From: Dongia deserti
GTDB taxonomy: Bacteria > Pseudomonadota > Alphaproteobacteria > Dongiales > Dongiaceae
Direction of reading: 5' to 3'
Assembly (NCBI RefSeq): GCF_003574735.1
Contig: NZ_QORW01000014.1
Span: 1-64,000 of the forward strand
Length of the DNA stretch: 64,000 nucleotides
The notes beneath the pieces are model-generated. The model was not told where the DNA came from, did no database searches, and saw only the letters and a program-made list of their open reading frames with translations. The position numbers and the translations under genes are program-made. Every line of letters starts with the position of its first letter. The stretch's first letter is position 1. Positions 17,553 to 26,406 of this stretch are shown here, piece by piece.

Positions 17553-19184
17553 GTGACGACCGAGGACATGTTGCAGGGGGCGCTGGCCGCCCTTTCCGAA
17601 GGCCATTTGGACGAAGCCCGCCAGGGGTTCGAGCGCGTCTTGGCGGGCGAGCCGGATCATGCTGTCGCCCTGCACTGGGTGGCCGTCATCGCCTATCAGC
17701 AGGGCGCGGCGCCCGATGCCGTCCTGGGCCAGATCGATCGCGCCATCGTCCTCGATGGCGAGCAGGCCCTGTTCCACAATTCCCGCGGCGCGCTGCTTTA
17801 TGCCCTGGGCCGCGACCTCGAGGCGGCGGAAAGCTTCCATCGCTCGGTCCAGCTCAGCGACCAGGACGGCGCGGTGTGGAACAATCTCGGCAACGCACTG
17901 CTGCGCCTCAACAGGATCGACGAGGCGGAGAATTGCTATCGCCAGGCGCTGGCGGTGACGCCGGGCCTCATCAGCGCCATCAACAATCTGGGCGTCGCGC
18001 TGAAGCGTCGGGGAAGGCTGGACAAGGCGCTGATCTGCTTCCGCGAAGCCATCCTGCACATGCCGGACTTCCAGGACGCGCACTTCAATCTTGGCGAGCT
18101 CTATTACCACCTCGACATGATCCAGGAGGCGGAAGTGGAGTTCCGCCGTTGTATCGAGCTCAATCCCGATTTCCACCAGGCGCATGCCTCGCTGGCGCAA
18201 TGCCTGCACGACCAGGGCAAGCGCGAGGAGGCGCTGGAGTTGTTGCGCACAGCCCATGCGCGCTTCCCGGACGATGAAGATATCGACTTCATGCTGCGCC
18301 TGCAGTTCTCGTCGATCGCGCCAGCCTGGCACATTCCGATGGTCAATGACGAGGAGCGCAACCAGGCCTATGACCTAGCGCTGCGCCGCGCGGTCAAGTC
18401 CGGCGACCTGGTGCTGGAGATCGGCACCGGCTCGGGCCTGGTCGCCATGATGGCGGCGCGCGCCGGGGCGGGACGCGTCGTTACCTGCGAAGTGCTGCCG
18501 CTGATGGCCGATATCGCGCGCGAGGTGATCGACAAGAACGGCCTTTCCGAGCGCATCACGGTCGTGACGAAGAAATCGACCCAACTCCAGGTGGGCACCG
18601 ATCTGCCGGAGCGCGCCGATGTGTTCGTGTCGGAGCTGATCAATATCGGCATGCTCTCGCCCAACATGATCCCCGTGCTGCAGCATGCGCGCGAAACGCT
18701 GCTGAAACCCGACGCCAAGATCATTCCGGCGGCCGCTATCGTCTATGGCGCCCTGATCGAGGCGCCTCAGCTCGCCCGCATCAATCCGGTGCGGCATGTT
18801 TCCGGCTTCGATTTGAGCCCGCTCGACAAGCTGCGCTCCCCCGGTTATGCGCAGATCGACATGGCCGCCGATCTGGTGCGGCAGATCTCGCAACCATTCA
18901 AGGCGCTGGAGTTCGATTTCCGCACCAACATGCCGGAACATGATGCGCGCATGTTGCAGGTCACCGCCACCACCTCCGGCGTTGCCCACGGCATCGCCTT
19001 CTGGTTCGATCTCATCATGGATGAGGAAACCGTCTATTCTTCCGCCAGCACCACCCGCACCAACCACTGGAAGCAGGCAGCGGAATTCTTCCCGCAGCCG
19101 ATCGCGGTTCAGCCGGGTGACCGCTTCATGGTGATCACGGGCTACGACAAGACGCGGATCTTCTTCAAGGGTGTCACGCTGTGA
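17553..19184 (+). CDS. TPR-fused PRMT-like protein methyltransferase
   Basis: 543 residues from a GTG start. Residues 1-250 are about six tetratricopeptide repeats (for example GAVWNNLGNALLRLNRIDEA, ALAVTPGLISAINNLGVALK). A Rossmann methyltransferase follows with motif I VLEIGTGSGLVAMMAARAGA near 287 and acidic end VVTCEVLPLM. A PRMT-like double-E region (FVSELINIGMLSPNMIPVLQ) leads into HARETLLKPDAKIIPAAA and a C-terminal beta region. The text around SELINIG is closest to the PRMT7/PRMT9 subtype; PRMT9 also has N-terminal TPRs. Arginine or another protein side chain is the likely target, by inference. The stop overlaps the next start (GTGA). Confidence 0.75.
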   Translation: MTTEDMLQGALAALSEGHLDEARQGFERVLAGEPDHAVALHWVAVIAYQQGAAPDAVLGQIDRAIVLDGEQALFHNSRGALLYALGRDLEAAESFHRSVQLSDQDGAVWNNLGNALLRLNRIDEAENCYRQALAVTPGLISAINNLGVALKRRGRLDKALICFREAILHMPDFQDAHFNLGELYYHLDMIQEAEVEFRRCIELNPDFHQAHASLAQCLHDQGKREEALELLRTAHARFPDDEDIDFMLRLQFSSIAPAWHIPMVNDEERNQAYDLALRRAVKSGDLVLEIGTGSGLVAMMAARAGAGRVVTCEVLPLMADIAREVIDKNGLSERITVVTKKSTQLQVGTDLPERADVFVSELINIGMLSPNMIPVLQHARETLLKPDAKIIPAAAIVYGALIEAPQLARINPVRHVSGFDLSPLDKLRSPGYAQIDMAADLVRQISQPFKALEFDFRTNMPEHDARMLQVTATTSGVAHGIAFWFDLIMDEETVYSSASTTRTNHWKQAAEFFPQPIAVQPGDRFMVITGYDKTRIFFKGVTL

Positions 19185-19897
19185 CCGGGCGCGTTCTGGG
19201 GTTGCTGCATACGGCGGAAGCGCATCGCGCGCGGTTCGACCGGCTGCTGACGGAATTGGCGCCGCCCGATGTCGGCTGGGTGCATTGCGTGCGCGAGGTG
19301 CTGCTGCGCCAGGCATTGGACACCTTCCCCGTCAACACCATCGCGGCCGGCATCGAAAACGCGATGGCAACGCTTCAAGGCCAGGGCGCGAGCCAGGTGC
19401 TGTGCACCTGCTCCAGCGTGGGCGGCATGGCAGAGCATGTGGGGCGCCAGATGGGCGTGCCGACGCTCCGGCTCGATCGACCGATGGCGGAAGCCGCCGT
19501 TGCCGCCGGGCGCCACATCCTGGTGGCGGCGTGCCTGCCCTCCACGCTTGGCCCGACGACCCAGCTGCTGAACGAAGTGGCCCATGCGCAGAACCGGCAG
19601 GTCGAGATCGAGACGCTGCTGATGGAAAACGCCTGGCTCTTGTTCCAGGCCGGCGACGAAGCCGCCTTTTCGCGGCACATCGCCGGCATCATCCTGGCGA
19701 CACGGCCGCGCCCCGATGCGATCGTGCTGGCACAGGCTTCCATGGCCGCCGCCGCGGACCTGCTGACGCAATCTCCGGTGCCGATCTTCGCTTCGCCGCG
19801 TCTTGGCGTCGCAGCGGCGCTCGGCCGATTGACCGCGTGGGGCGGCAGTAGCGACATGGTGCGCACCGAGCGGATGGAACGGGGACGGATCGGATGA
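19181..19897 (+). CDS. Aspartate/glutamate racemase-like protein
   Basis: 238 residues from a GTG that overlaps the preceding TGA. The fold pattern fits the Asp/Glu/hydantoin racemase superfamily: VLGLLHTAEAHRARFDRLL at the start, LCTCSSVGGMAE with the first active-site Cys (about residue 72), and a central VAACLPSTLGPTTQLLNEVA with a second Cys (near 114). A typical CT.NS motif is replaced by CTCSSVGG, so racemase activity is uncertain. It is the middle gene of a tight three-gene operon with the TPR methyltransferase and an OsmC protein. Confidence 0.6.
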   Translation: MTGRVLGLLHTAEAHRARFDRLLTELAPPDVGWVHCVREVLLRQALDTFPVNTIAAGIENAMATLQGQGASQVLCTCSSVGGMAEHVGRQMGVPTLRLDRPMAEAAVAAGRHILVAACLPSTLGPTTQLLNEVAHAQNRQVEIETLLMENAWLLFQAGDEAAFSRHIAGIILATRPRPDAIVLAQASMAAAADLLTQSPVPIFASPRLGVAAALGRLTAWGGSSDMVRTERMERGRIG

Positions 19898-20313
19898 AAG
19901 GCAAAGTGGGCTGGATCGAAGGCGGAAAGTTCCTGGCCGAAAGCGGCACGGGCCACGCCCTGCCGATGCAGGCCAAGATCCTGGGTGACGAGGTCAGCAC
20001 CGCACCGTCGCCGATGGAATATGTGCTGCTGGGAACGGGCGGCTGCAGCTGCGTCGATGTCGTGCACATCCTGAAGAAGGGCCGGCACGATGTGCGGGAT
20101 TGCCATGTCCTGCTGAATGCGGATCGCGCGGCCGAGGACCCGAAGGTCTTCACCCGCATCCACATGCATTTCGTCGTGACGGGCAAAGGCCTTAAGCAAG
20201 AAGCGGTCGGGCGTGCCGTCGAGCTGTCCGCGGAAAAATACTGTTCCGCCTCCATCATGCTCGCCAAGACGGCGACGATCACGCACGATTTCGAAGTGAA
20301 GGAAGCGGAGTAG
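19894..20313 (+). CDS. OsmC/YhfA-family protein
   Basis: 139 residues. The start overlaps the racemase-like gene by ATGA. SPMEYVLLGTGGCSCVDVVH (near residue 38-57) carries the first conserved Cys of the OsmC/Ohr fold, and SAEKYCSASIMLAKTATITH (near 111-130) carries the second. This arrangement, with GGCSCVD, is that of the YhfA subgroup of thiol-dependent redox proteins rather than Ohr itself. The role in this operon is unknown; redox protection of a partner is possible. Confidence 0.85.
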   Translation: MKGKVGWIEGGKFLAESGTGHALPMQAKILGDEVSTAPSPMEYVLLGTGGCSCVDVVHILKKGRHDVRDCHVLLNADRAAEDPKVFTRIHMHFVVTGKGLKQEAVGRAVELSAEKYCSASIMLAKTATITHDFEVKEAE

Positions 20314-20333
20314 GGACTCACCCGCTCCCTTAG

Positions 20334-20440
20334 CGTCATTGCCGGGCAGTTGCGAAGCGACAGGCCCGGCAATCCAAATTCGTTGCAGGGCCAAAACTTG
20401 GATCACCGTTTCGCTGCTGTGCAGCGCTCCGGTGATGACG
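20334..20440. repeat. Composite intergenic palindromic repeat, copy 2
   Basis: GCGTCATTGCCGGGC at the left edge faces GCCCGGCAATCCAAATT in the middle, and GGATCACCG faces CGGTGATGACG at the right edge. The outer arms CGTCA/TGACG and the central CCAAATT/TTGGA pairs match the other three copies in the window. It fills the gap between the convergent OsmC and Sel1-type genes and could fold into a terminator-like structure for either side. Confidence 0.6.
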
Positions 20441-20467
20441 TTTTGGGGCAATGATGGAGAGGTCGCC

Positions 20468-21133
20468 CTACTCCTGCATCCACTCCACGTCTTCTGGATC
20501 GGGCGGGACGACCTGCTTGGCCTTGAAGTTGTTGGCGCGTTTTTGCGCGGCTTCGATCTGCGCCGGTGTCATCTGCGCGGCGACGCCTTCACGCCGGTCC
20601 ATCATGTCCGTGCGCTCCGCGCTGTCCGGTAACTGGGCGGCGGCGATGTTGTACCAGTAATAGGCCTTGCTCGGATCGGCCGGCACCCCCAGCCCCTGCA
20701 CGTACATCTGCGCGGTCGGCGCGAAGGCGGCGAAATAGCCTTGGCTCGCCGCGGCCTCGAACATGGCCTGCGCCTTGGCATAGTCCTTGGGAATGCCCTG
20801 GCCGAAGAAGTAGATATTGCCCATCAGCCACTGCGCCACCGGGTGGCCGATCTCGGCCAGGCGTGCGAACACCGGCACGGCCTTCGGGAAATTGCCGTTG
20901 CGGTAGGCCTCCCATGCCACGTCGGTGTCCTTTTCCAAGGGCGCCCAGGAGCGCGCCTCCCCATCCACCACGACCACGAGCGATTGCATCGGCTGGGGCG
21001 CTTGCCGGGCCATGGCCGGGTTGGGAATCTCGATGGTCGTGTTGGAGGATTGCTCGACCGATGCCGTCTCCTCCGCCGCGGCAGGCAGGCCGAGGGCGCA
21101 GCAGATCACGGCGGCGAAGAGGGGGCGCAACAT
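20468..21133 (-). CDS. Secreted Sel1/TPR-like repeat protein
   Basis: 221 residues with a signal peptide (MLRPLFAAVICCALGLPAAA, cut near residue 20). After a low-complexity region come Sel1-type helical repeats: GHPVAQWLMGNIYFFGQGIP and KDYAKAQAMFEAAASQGYFA, then a third with YYWYNIAAAQL. Such repeats usually bind other proteins. The C-terminus VPPDPEDVEWMQE is acidic. It is divergent from the DUF1232 gene with a 94-base shared upstream region. Confidence 0.75.
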   Translation of the reverse strand: MLRPLFAAVICCALGLPAAAEETASVEQSSNTTIEIPNPAMARQAPQPMQSLVVVVDGEARSWAPLEKDTDVAWEAYRNGNFPKAVPVFARLAEIGHPVAQWLMGNIYFFGQGIPKDYAKAQAMFEAAASQGYFAAFAPTAQMYVQGLGVPADPSKAYYWYNIAAAQLPDSAERTDMMDRREGVAAQMTPAQIEAAQKRANNFKAKQVVPPDPEDVEWMQE

Positions 21134-21227
21134 GGGGCAGAGGCTAGGAGAAGTTGGTTAATGAAACCTTCACCTTGGCGGCGGCGGGGTCTTGCATCGC
21201 AGGTCCGGCAGTCCATATGGAATCGCC

Positions 21228-21599
21228 ATGGCCCAGGAACTGACGCCCGCCGAAGCGGACAAGCTGAAGAGGGATCGGACTCGCGTGGAACGCGATTTCT
21301 GGCAAAAGCTGAAGGTCGTCTGCCGCAAGATCCCGTTCATCGACGATCTGGTTTCGGTCTATTACTGCGCGATCGACCCCGCGACGCCGCTGCAGGTCAA
21401 GGCGATCCTGTTCGGCGCGCTCGCCTACTTCATCGTGCCGTTCGATATCCTGCCGGATATCATGCCGCTGCTCGGCTTCGGCGACGATGCGGCCGTGCTC
21501 TACGCCGCAATCCGCACCATCTCGCCGCATATCAAGCCGGAACACCGCGTGCGCGCCAAGGAAGCGCTGGACAAGCTGCTGCAGAGCTCCGTCAGCTAG
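21228..21599 (+). CDS. YkvA family (DUF1232) small membrane protein
   Basis: 123 residues from the ATG at 21228. DUF1232 is recognised by the central segment TPLQVKAILFGALAYFIVPF followed by DILPDIMPLLGFGDDAAVL, a hydrophobic hairpin with conserved D-P-D. An amphipathic helix lies on each side. The family is widespread and its biochemical role is unknown. The C-terminus overlaps the stop of the convergent secreted protein gene by four bases. Confidence 0.88.
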   Translation: MAQELTPAEADKLKRDRTRVERDFWQKLKVVCRKIPFIDDLVSVYYCAIDPATPLQVKAILFGALAYFIVPFDILPDIMPLLGFGDDAAVLYAAIRTISPHIKPEHRVRAKEALDKLLQSSVS

Positions 21600-22225
21600 T
21601 CGGCCGTGAAGCAATAGAAGAAGCCGGCGCCACCGGATTTCGGCAAGTCTTCCTGTCCACAGCCGCGCGACGGGTGCGATGCGTTCCAGGATTTGGACGG
21701 CGCGTCGTCGCGCAGCCCGATCCGGTCGTGATGACCGACGAACGCCTGGCTCGTGCTGGCATCGCTGGTCCAGTCCTCGCAGGTCATGCCCGCTGCCACC
21801 GTGCCGTCGGCGTTCGACCCGGTCAGGATGTCGTGCTGGTTCGGCGTTTCGCCGCGGCCCTTGACCATATCGCCGGTCTCGGTGAGGGCGGTCTCCTTGT
21901 TGATCCGGTTGGCGTCGCCGTGCAGCTCTTCCAGATTGCTGGCGATCAGTTCGCCCTTGGCGTTGTGCCAAGGCCCATCCCCGATGCGGTCGCGGGCATT
22001 CACGCTGCTGGTGCTGAGATAGGCGCGCCAGGTCTTGTCGCCCGCACCCGCCGCCTCCGCGATCGTCTGGCAATGCGCATCGGCGCCTTCGAGGCCTCCC
22101 AGATTGCCGCCGTCTCCCGGATTCGTGCTGGTGATGAAGAAGGTCATCTCGTTGTCCTGGGCCTGGCCCATGCTCGCGCCCAGGATGATGGCCAGACATG
22201 CAATGCTGCCGAACAGAGCTTTCAT
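21596..22225 (-). CDS. Secreted lectin-like protein, unknown
   Basis: 209 residues from the ATG at 22223-22225 (AAGGAG six bases upstream). The signal peptide MKALFGSIACLAIILGASMG is cut near AQA, residue 22. The mature region has the pattern GADAHCQTIAEAAGAGDKTW followed by RAYLSTSSVNARDRIG, then CEDWTSD and FYCFTAD at the end. This pattern recurs in bacterial secreted proteins with an endostatin/C-type-lectin-like fold (DUF1554-like). At least four Cys probably pair. The ligand is unknown. Confidence 0.6.
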   Translation of the reverse strand: MKALFGSIACLAIILGASMGQAQDNEMTFFITSTNPGDGGNLGGLEGADAHCQTIAEAAGAGDKTWRAYLSTSSVNARDRIGDGPWHNAKGELIASNLEELHGDANRINKETALTETGDMVKGRGETPNQHDILTGSNADGTVAAGMTCEDWTSDASTSQAFVGHHDRIGLRDDAPSKSWNASHPSRGCGQEDLPKSGGAGFFYCFTAD

Positions 22226-22334
22226 GGTCTCCTTCCGACAGAAGTGCGGAACGGAAATGATAGGCCCAGTGTGCCGCTCGATCGGGATCACAAGGCGGTG
22301 AGAGGCCGCTTGGAGCCGTCTGCCTTCGCCGCCA

Positions 22335-23240
22335 TCAGCGGGCAGCCGATCGGCCCGAGGACTGCTCGAGGATCCAGCGCTTGAACTTGGCCGACTTGGA
22401 CGGCAGTTCGCTGTCACTCGGATAATTGAGGTAGTAGTTCGCGCCCGTGTTCACCTGCACGGGGAACGGCTGGATCAGCCGGCCAGCGGCGAGATCCTCG
22501 TCCAGCATGTCGGCGAACAGCAGGGCGACGCCATGCCCATCGAGTGCCATGCGGCGCAGGGCATGCGTGTCGCTGAGCCGCAAACTGTCGACCTCCGGCA
22601 TCGCGACATTGGAAGCTTCGAACCAGGCCTTCCAGTCGCCCAGGTCGAATTCGTACAGTAGCTGCAGGCGCAGCAGGTCTCGCGGATGCGCGAGCCGACC
22701 GGCGCGGGGCGCCAAGGCCGGGCTCATGACCGGTGTCAGATCGCCGGCGAGGACGAGGTCGATCTTGGCATTCGGCCAGAGGCCGCTGCCCCAGTTGACG
22801 CCGATATCAATGCCTTCCCGGCGGAAATCTGCCGGATGATAGGAGTGATGCAGGCGCAGATCGATCTCAGGATGCCGGCGGAGGAACGACGCCAGCCGCG
22901 GCGTCAGCCAGTACGCAGAGAAGAAAGGTGCAACGCTGACGTTCAGGATTTCGCGACCCCCGCTTCCGCTGATCCGCGCCACGGCCTGCTCGACGCAATC
23001 AAAGGCGCGATTGACACCGCTGTAGAGCGCCTCGCCCGCATCCGTCAGCGCATTCCGTGCCCGGCCGCGCACGACCAGCTTGACCGCGAGGGCTGCCTCG
23101 AGCGCGCTGACCTGCCGGCTGATGGCCGCCTGGGTGACGCCAAGCTCTGCTGCGGCCCTGGTGAAGCTGAGGGTGCGCGCAACCGCCTCGAAGCTGCGTA
23201 GCGCGGTCAGTGACGGCAGGCGTCTGGCTGGTCTAGTCAT
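22335..23240 (-). CDS. LysR-family transcriptional regulator (GcvA-like)
   Basis: 301 residues. The N-terminal winged helix-turn-helix begins LPSLTALRSFEAVARTLSFT, with AAAELGVTQAAISRQVSALE as the recognition part, characteristic of the GcvA subgroup. The rest is the two-lobed effector domain. It is divergent from the ornithine-cyclodeaminase-like gene and the amino-acid binding protein gene, with 96 bases between, so those are the expected targets and an amino acid the likely effector. Confidence 0.9.
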   Translation of the reverse strand: MTRPARRLPSLTALRSFEAVARTLSFTRAAAELGVTQAAISRQVSALEAALAVKLVVRGRARNALTDAGEALYSGVNRAFDCVEQAVARISGSGGREILNVSVAPFFSAYWLTPRLASFLRRHPEIDLRLHHSYHPADFRREGIDIGVNWGSGLWPNAKIDLVLAGDLTPVMSPALAPRAGRLAHPRDLLRLQLLYEFDLGDWKAWFEASNVAMPEVDSLRLSDTHALRRMALDGHGVALLFADMLDEDLAAGRLIQPFPVQVNTGANYYLNYPSDSELPSKSAKFKRWILEQSSGRSAAR

Positions 23241-23336
23241 TACCTCAAGTTATGTTCGTGCTGTGGAAGGCATTGGCGTGCACTGATCTGGCTCTCTATC
23301 GTTTGAGCGGAAGTAATCTTACAGGCCGGAGCCTGC

Positions 23337-24344
23337 ATGACAAGGTTGAACACGCAAGCCACCGCACGCGCCGCGGCGGAGATCCACAAGGGCGAGATCG
23401 GCGTGCTTTGCCTGAGCGAGGCTGAGGTCATGGCGCTGCTCGATCCCTCCGCGCTCCTCAATGCGCTCGCCGAGGGGTTCCGTCGCCTTGCCGCAGGCCG
23501 GGTGCAGGCTCCCGCCCGTCCCGAGATTCGCGTGCCGGGCGCAGGCTTCTCGCTTGCCATGCCAGCGTGGAGCGAGGGGATGAGCATTGCCGTGAAGGTC
23601 GTGAACGTCTTCGATGGCAATCTGGCGCTCGATCTGCCCAGCCACCTCGCGACGATCACGCTCTTCGATCCGCGGACCGGTTCGCCACGCTGCATGATGG
23701 ACGGCACCTACATCACCGCCATTCGCACCGCCGCATCCGCGATCCTGTCGGTGAGGGAGCTGGCGCGCCGCGACTCGCGCACGGCGACTGTGATCGGCGC
23801 GGGGGTGCAGGCGCGAGAACACCTGCGGTTGCTGCCGCTTGTCGCGCAGTTCGAGTATGTCCGATTGGCTTCACTTCGTTTCGCGGATGCGCAGCGCCTG
23901 GCTGCGCATTTTGCCGGGGTTACAGCCATCCAGGACGTTGAATCGGCCGTGCGCACGTCGGACGTGGTGTGCCTCGCGACGCACGCGCCTGAGTCCGTCA
24001 TCCGGACGGACTGGCTCCGGCCGGGAACGCATGTCACGTCCGTGGGCTATTACCCGCCACGCGGCGAGTTGCCGTTCGACCTGCCGCGCCGCCACCGGTT
24101 GTTCGTGGAGAGCAGCGAATCCTTCGAGCCGCCACCGGTCGGGTGCGCCGAGCTGCAGGGGGTGAGTGCGGATCATGGAACGCCTTTGGGCGATGTGCTC
24201 CTCGGCCGTCGGCCGGGCCGTGAATCCGCTGCCGAGATCACCGTCTACAAGGCGATGGGCGTCGCCATGGAGGATTTGGTGGCGGCCGAGCTTGTCTATG
24301 CCGAAGCAAGGCGGAAGGGCGTGGGGCGTGAGGTGCCGTTCTGA
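23337..24344 (+). CDS. Ornithine cyclodeaminase / mu-crystallin family enzyme
   Basis: 335 residues. The family fold is shown by the N-terminal LSEAEVMALLDPSALLNALA, the substrate part SIAVKVVNVF with the conserved Lys, the active-site MDGTYITAIRTAASAIL, and the NAD-binding loop TATVIGAGVQAREHL. Family members include ornithine cyclodeaminase, alanine dehydrogenase, lysine cyclodeaminase and delta-1-pyrroline-2-carboxylate reductase. Given the probable hydroxyproline dehydratase 8 kb away the last is worth considering, but the sequence alone does not decide. It is followed by a periplasmic binding protein gene. Confidence 0.85.
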   Translation: MTRLNTQATARAAAEIHKGEIGVLCLSEAEVMALLDPSALLNALAEGFRRLAAGRVQAPARPEIRVPGAGFSLAMPAWSEGMSIAVKVVNVFDGNLALDLPSHLATITLFDPRTGSPRCMMDGTYITAIRTAASAILSVRELARRDSRTATVIGAGVQAREHLRLLPLVAQFEYVRLASLRFADAQRLAAHFAGVTAIQDVESAVRTSDVVCLATHAPESVIRTDWLRPGTHVTSVGYYPPRGELPFDLPRRHRLFVESSESFEPPPVGCAELQGVSADHGTPLGDVLLGRRPGRESAAEITVYKAMGVAMEDLVAAELVYAEARRKGVGREVPF

Positions 24345-24397
24345 CCGCCCGTGGCGCCCGTAAGGACTGTGACCCAGGAGATCAGAGGAGGCGGCCC

Positions 24398-25501
24398 ATG
24401 ATCAGGCTCACGCGCGTATCGGCTATTGCGTCCATCGTGCTGCTCTCGGCTTTGTCGGCGAACGCGGATATCGTCATCGCGGTCGCGGGACCGATGACCG
24501 GCGATCTGGCCAGCTATGGCGAGCAGATGCAGATCGGTGCGGAAACCGCGGCCAGGATCATCAACGCTGCCGGGGGCGTGCTCGGGCAGCCGATCGCGAT
24601 TCAAGCCGAAGACGACGCCTGCGATCCAAAGCAGGCGGTCCAGGTGGCCAATCGCATTGTCTCGCGCGGCATCGATCTGGTCCACGGCCATTTCTGCTCG
24701 GGCTCGACACTGCCGGCCTCCGACGTCTACGACGAATCTGGTTCAGCGATCGTGACGCTCTCCACAAATCCGGCGATCACGGATCGCGGGATGGAGCGCG
24801 TCTTTCGGATCACCGGTCGCGACGACGCGCAGGGAGGGGTCGCGGCGAGCGACATGATCCGTCGCTTCGGCGGCAAGCGTTTCGCGGTCATGGACGACAA
24901 GAGCATCTATGGTCAGGGCATCGCCGAGGAGGTCGTGCGGGCGCTGCAGGCGGCTAACCAAACCATCGTCTTTCGAGGCACGATCAACGCCAGCGAGAGC
25001 GACTACTCGGCGATTGTATCGCGGTTGAAGGCGGCGGGCGCAGAGATCGTCTACTTCGGCGGCTATCATGCGGAAGCGGGCATGATCCTCCGGCAAGCCG
25101 CCCAGCAAGGTCTCCCGATCACGCTCTATGGCGGCGACGGCATCGCCTCGTCGGAGCTGGCCCAGATTGCAGGATCCGCGGCTGACGGGACATACTTCAC
25201 CTTTTCGCCCGACGTCCGCGCCAATCCCGGTGCCGCGGCGGCGGTCACCGCGATCCGGGCTGCCGGTTTTGAGCCGGAGGGCTTCACGCTCTATTCCTAT
25301 GCATCGATCGAGGTCCTTGCAGAGGGCGTCCGGCGTGCCGGTACCACGGAAGGCGAGGCGGTCGCCAAGGCACTCCGCTCAAAGCCGATCGCAACCGTGA
25401 TTGGCCTGGTGTCGTTCGATGACAAGGGCGACAACGAGCAACCGGGCTTCGTGCTCTATCAGTGGCGCGACAACGAGTATGCCCTCGCGTCACAGCCCTA
25501 G
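24398..25501 (+). CDS. Branched-chain amino-acid type periplasmic binding protein (LivJ-like)
   Basis: 367 residues with a signal peptide (ASIVLLSALSANA, cut near residue 24). The mature protein starts DIVIAVAGPMTGDLASYGEQ, the usual opening of peripla_BP_6 proteins, and contains GVLGQPIAIQAEDDACDPKQ and GHFCSGST, which form the ligand cleft. It should bind an amino acid in the periplasm. No permease or ATPase genes adjoin it, so it either works with a distant transporter or acts as a sensor partner. Its TAG shares CTAG with the stop of the convergent exporter gene. Confidence 0.88.
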   Translation: MIRLTRVSAIASIVLLSALSANADIVIAVAGPMTGDLASYGEQMQIGAETAARIINAAGGVLGQPIAIQAEDDACDPKQAVQVANRIVSRGIDLVHGHFCSGSTLPASDVYDESGSAIVTLSTNPAITDRGMERVFRITGRDDAQGGVAASDMIRRFGGKRFAVMDDKSIYGQGIAEEVVRALQAANQTIVFRGTINASESDYSAIVSRLKAAGAEIVYFGGYHAEAGMILRQAAQQGLPITLYGGDGIASSELAQIAGSAADGTYFTFSPDVRANPGAAAAVTAIRAAGFEPEGFTLYSYASIEVLAEGVRRAGTTEGEAVAKALRSKPIATVIGLVSFDDKGDNEQPGFVLYQWRDNEYALASQP

Positions 25502-26406
25502 GTGACGCGCTGGGGCGGTGCTGAAACCTTCGCCTCGCGCCGCGCGATGTAGATGGTGCTGGCGACGATGAGGGCGGCGCCGGCCCAGGTCCAGCCATCC
25601 GGCAGCTCGGCGAAAAAGAGGAAGCCGAAGAGGGCGGAGAACAGCAGCCGCGAATAATCGAACGGCGCGACCGCCGAGGCCTCGCCGGCGCGGAAGGCCA
25701 GGATCCACCAATATTGCGACAAGGCGCCGATGGCGCCGATCGCTGCCAGCATCGCCCAGCCTTCCGGCGTCGGCCAGGTCCAGTGCGGCACTGCAAGCGC
25801 CAGGGCGATCGGCGAGGACACCAGCCCGAAATAGAACAGCATGGCGAGCGGCCGCTCATAGGCTGGCAGCTTCTTCAAGACCGTGATCAGGATCGCGATG
25901 GAGAGCGCATCGCCCAGCGCGAACAGGGCGTTGGGATCGAACGCAGCGGTGCCCGGGCGCATCATCACCAGCACACCGATGAAGCCGACGAAGGTCGCCG
26001 CCCAGCGCCGCCAGCGCACCGTCTCGTGCAGCACGATGACCGCCAGCAGGACAGCGAACAGCGGCTTGGAGAAGCTGAGCGCGTTGTAGGCGGCGAGCTC
26101 CATGCGGCTGAGGCCGAAATAGGCGCAGCCCATGGCCGTCGCGCCCAATACCCCACGCCAGGCATGCATGCCGAGATGCCTGGTGCGGAGGGCGCCGATT
26201 CCCTGCCAGGCGATCGCCGGCGCCAGCACCAGCAACCCGAAGAAGCAGCGGAAGAAGGTGATCTCGAACGGGCTCACCTCCCGCGAGGCGAACTTCACGA
26301 ACGTCGCCATCACCGAAAAGCCGAGGCAGGACAGCAGCAGCCACAAAGCGCCCTGCAGGTTGGGGCCGAGGCGGGAGAAGCGCTCGCGCGGAAGGGCGAG
26401 CGTCAT
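25498..26406 (-). CDS. EamA-family (DMT) transporter A
   Basis: 302 residues, ten hydrophobic segments arranged as two EamA repeats. The first repeat begins GALWLLLSCLGFSVMATFVK, with FEITFFRCFFGLLVL; the second includes YWWILAFRAGEASAVAPFDY before the last two helices. This subgroup is related to RhaT/RarD-type and S-adenosylmethionine or amino-acid exporters, the substrate being unknown. Its ATG overlaps the TGA of the second exporter gene (ATGA at 26403-26406), forming a two-exporter operon. Confidence 0.88.
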   Translation of the reverse strand: MTLALPRERFSRLGPNLQGALWLLLSCLGFSVMATFVKFASREVSPFEITFFRCFFGLLVLAPAIAWQGIGALRTRHLGMHAWRGVLGATAMGCAYFGLSRMELAAYNALSFSKPLFAVLLAVIVLHETVRWRRWAATFVGFIGVLVMMRPGTAAFDPNALFALGDALSIAILITVLKKLPAYERPLAMLFYFGLVSSPIALALAVPHWTWPTPEGWAMLAAIGAIGALSQYWWILAFRAGEASAVAPFDYSRLLFSALFGFLFFAELPDGWTWAGAALIVASTIYIARREAKVSAPPQRVT

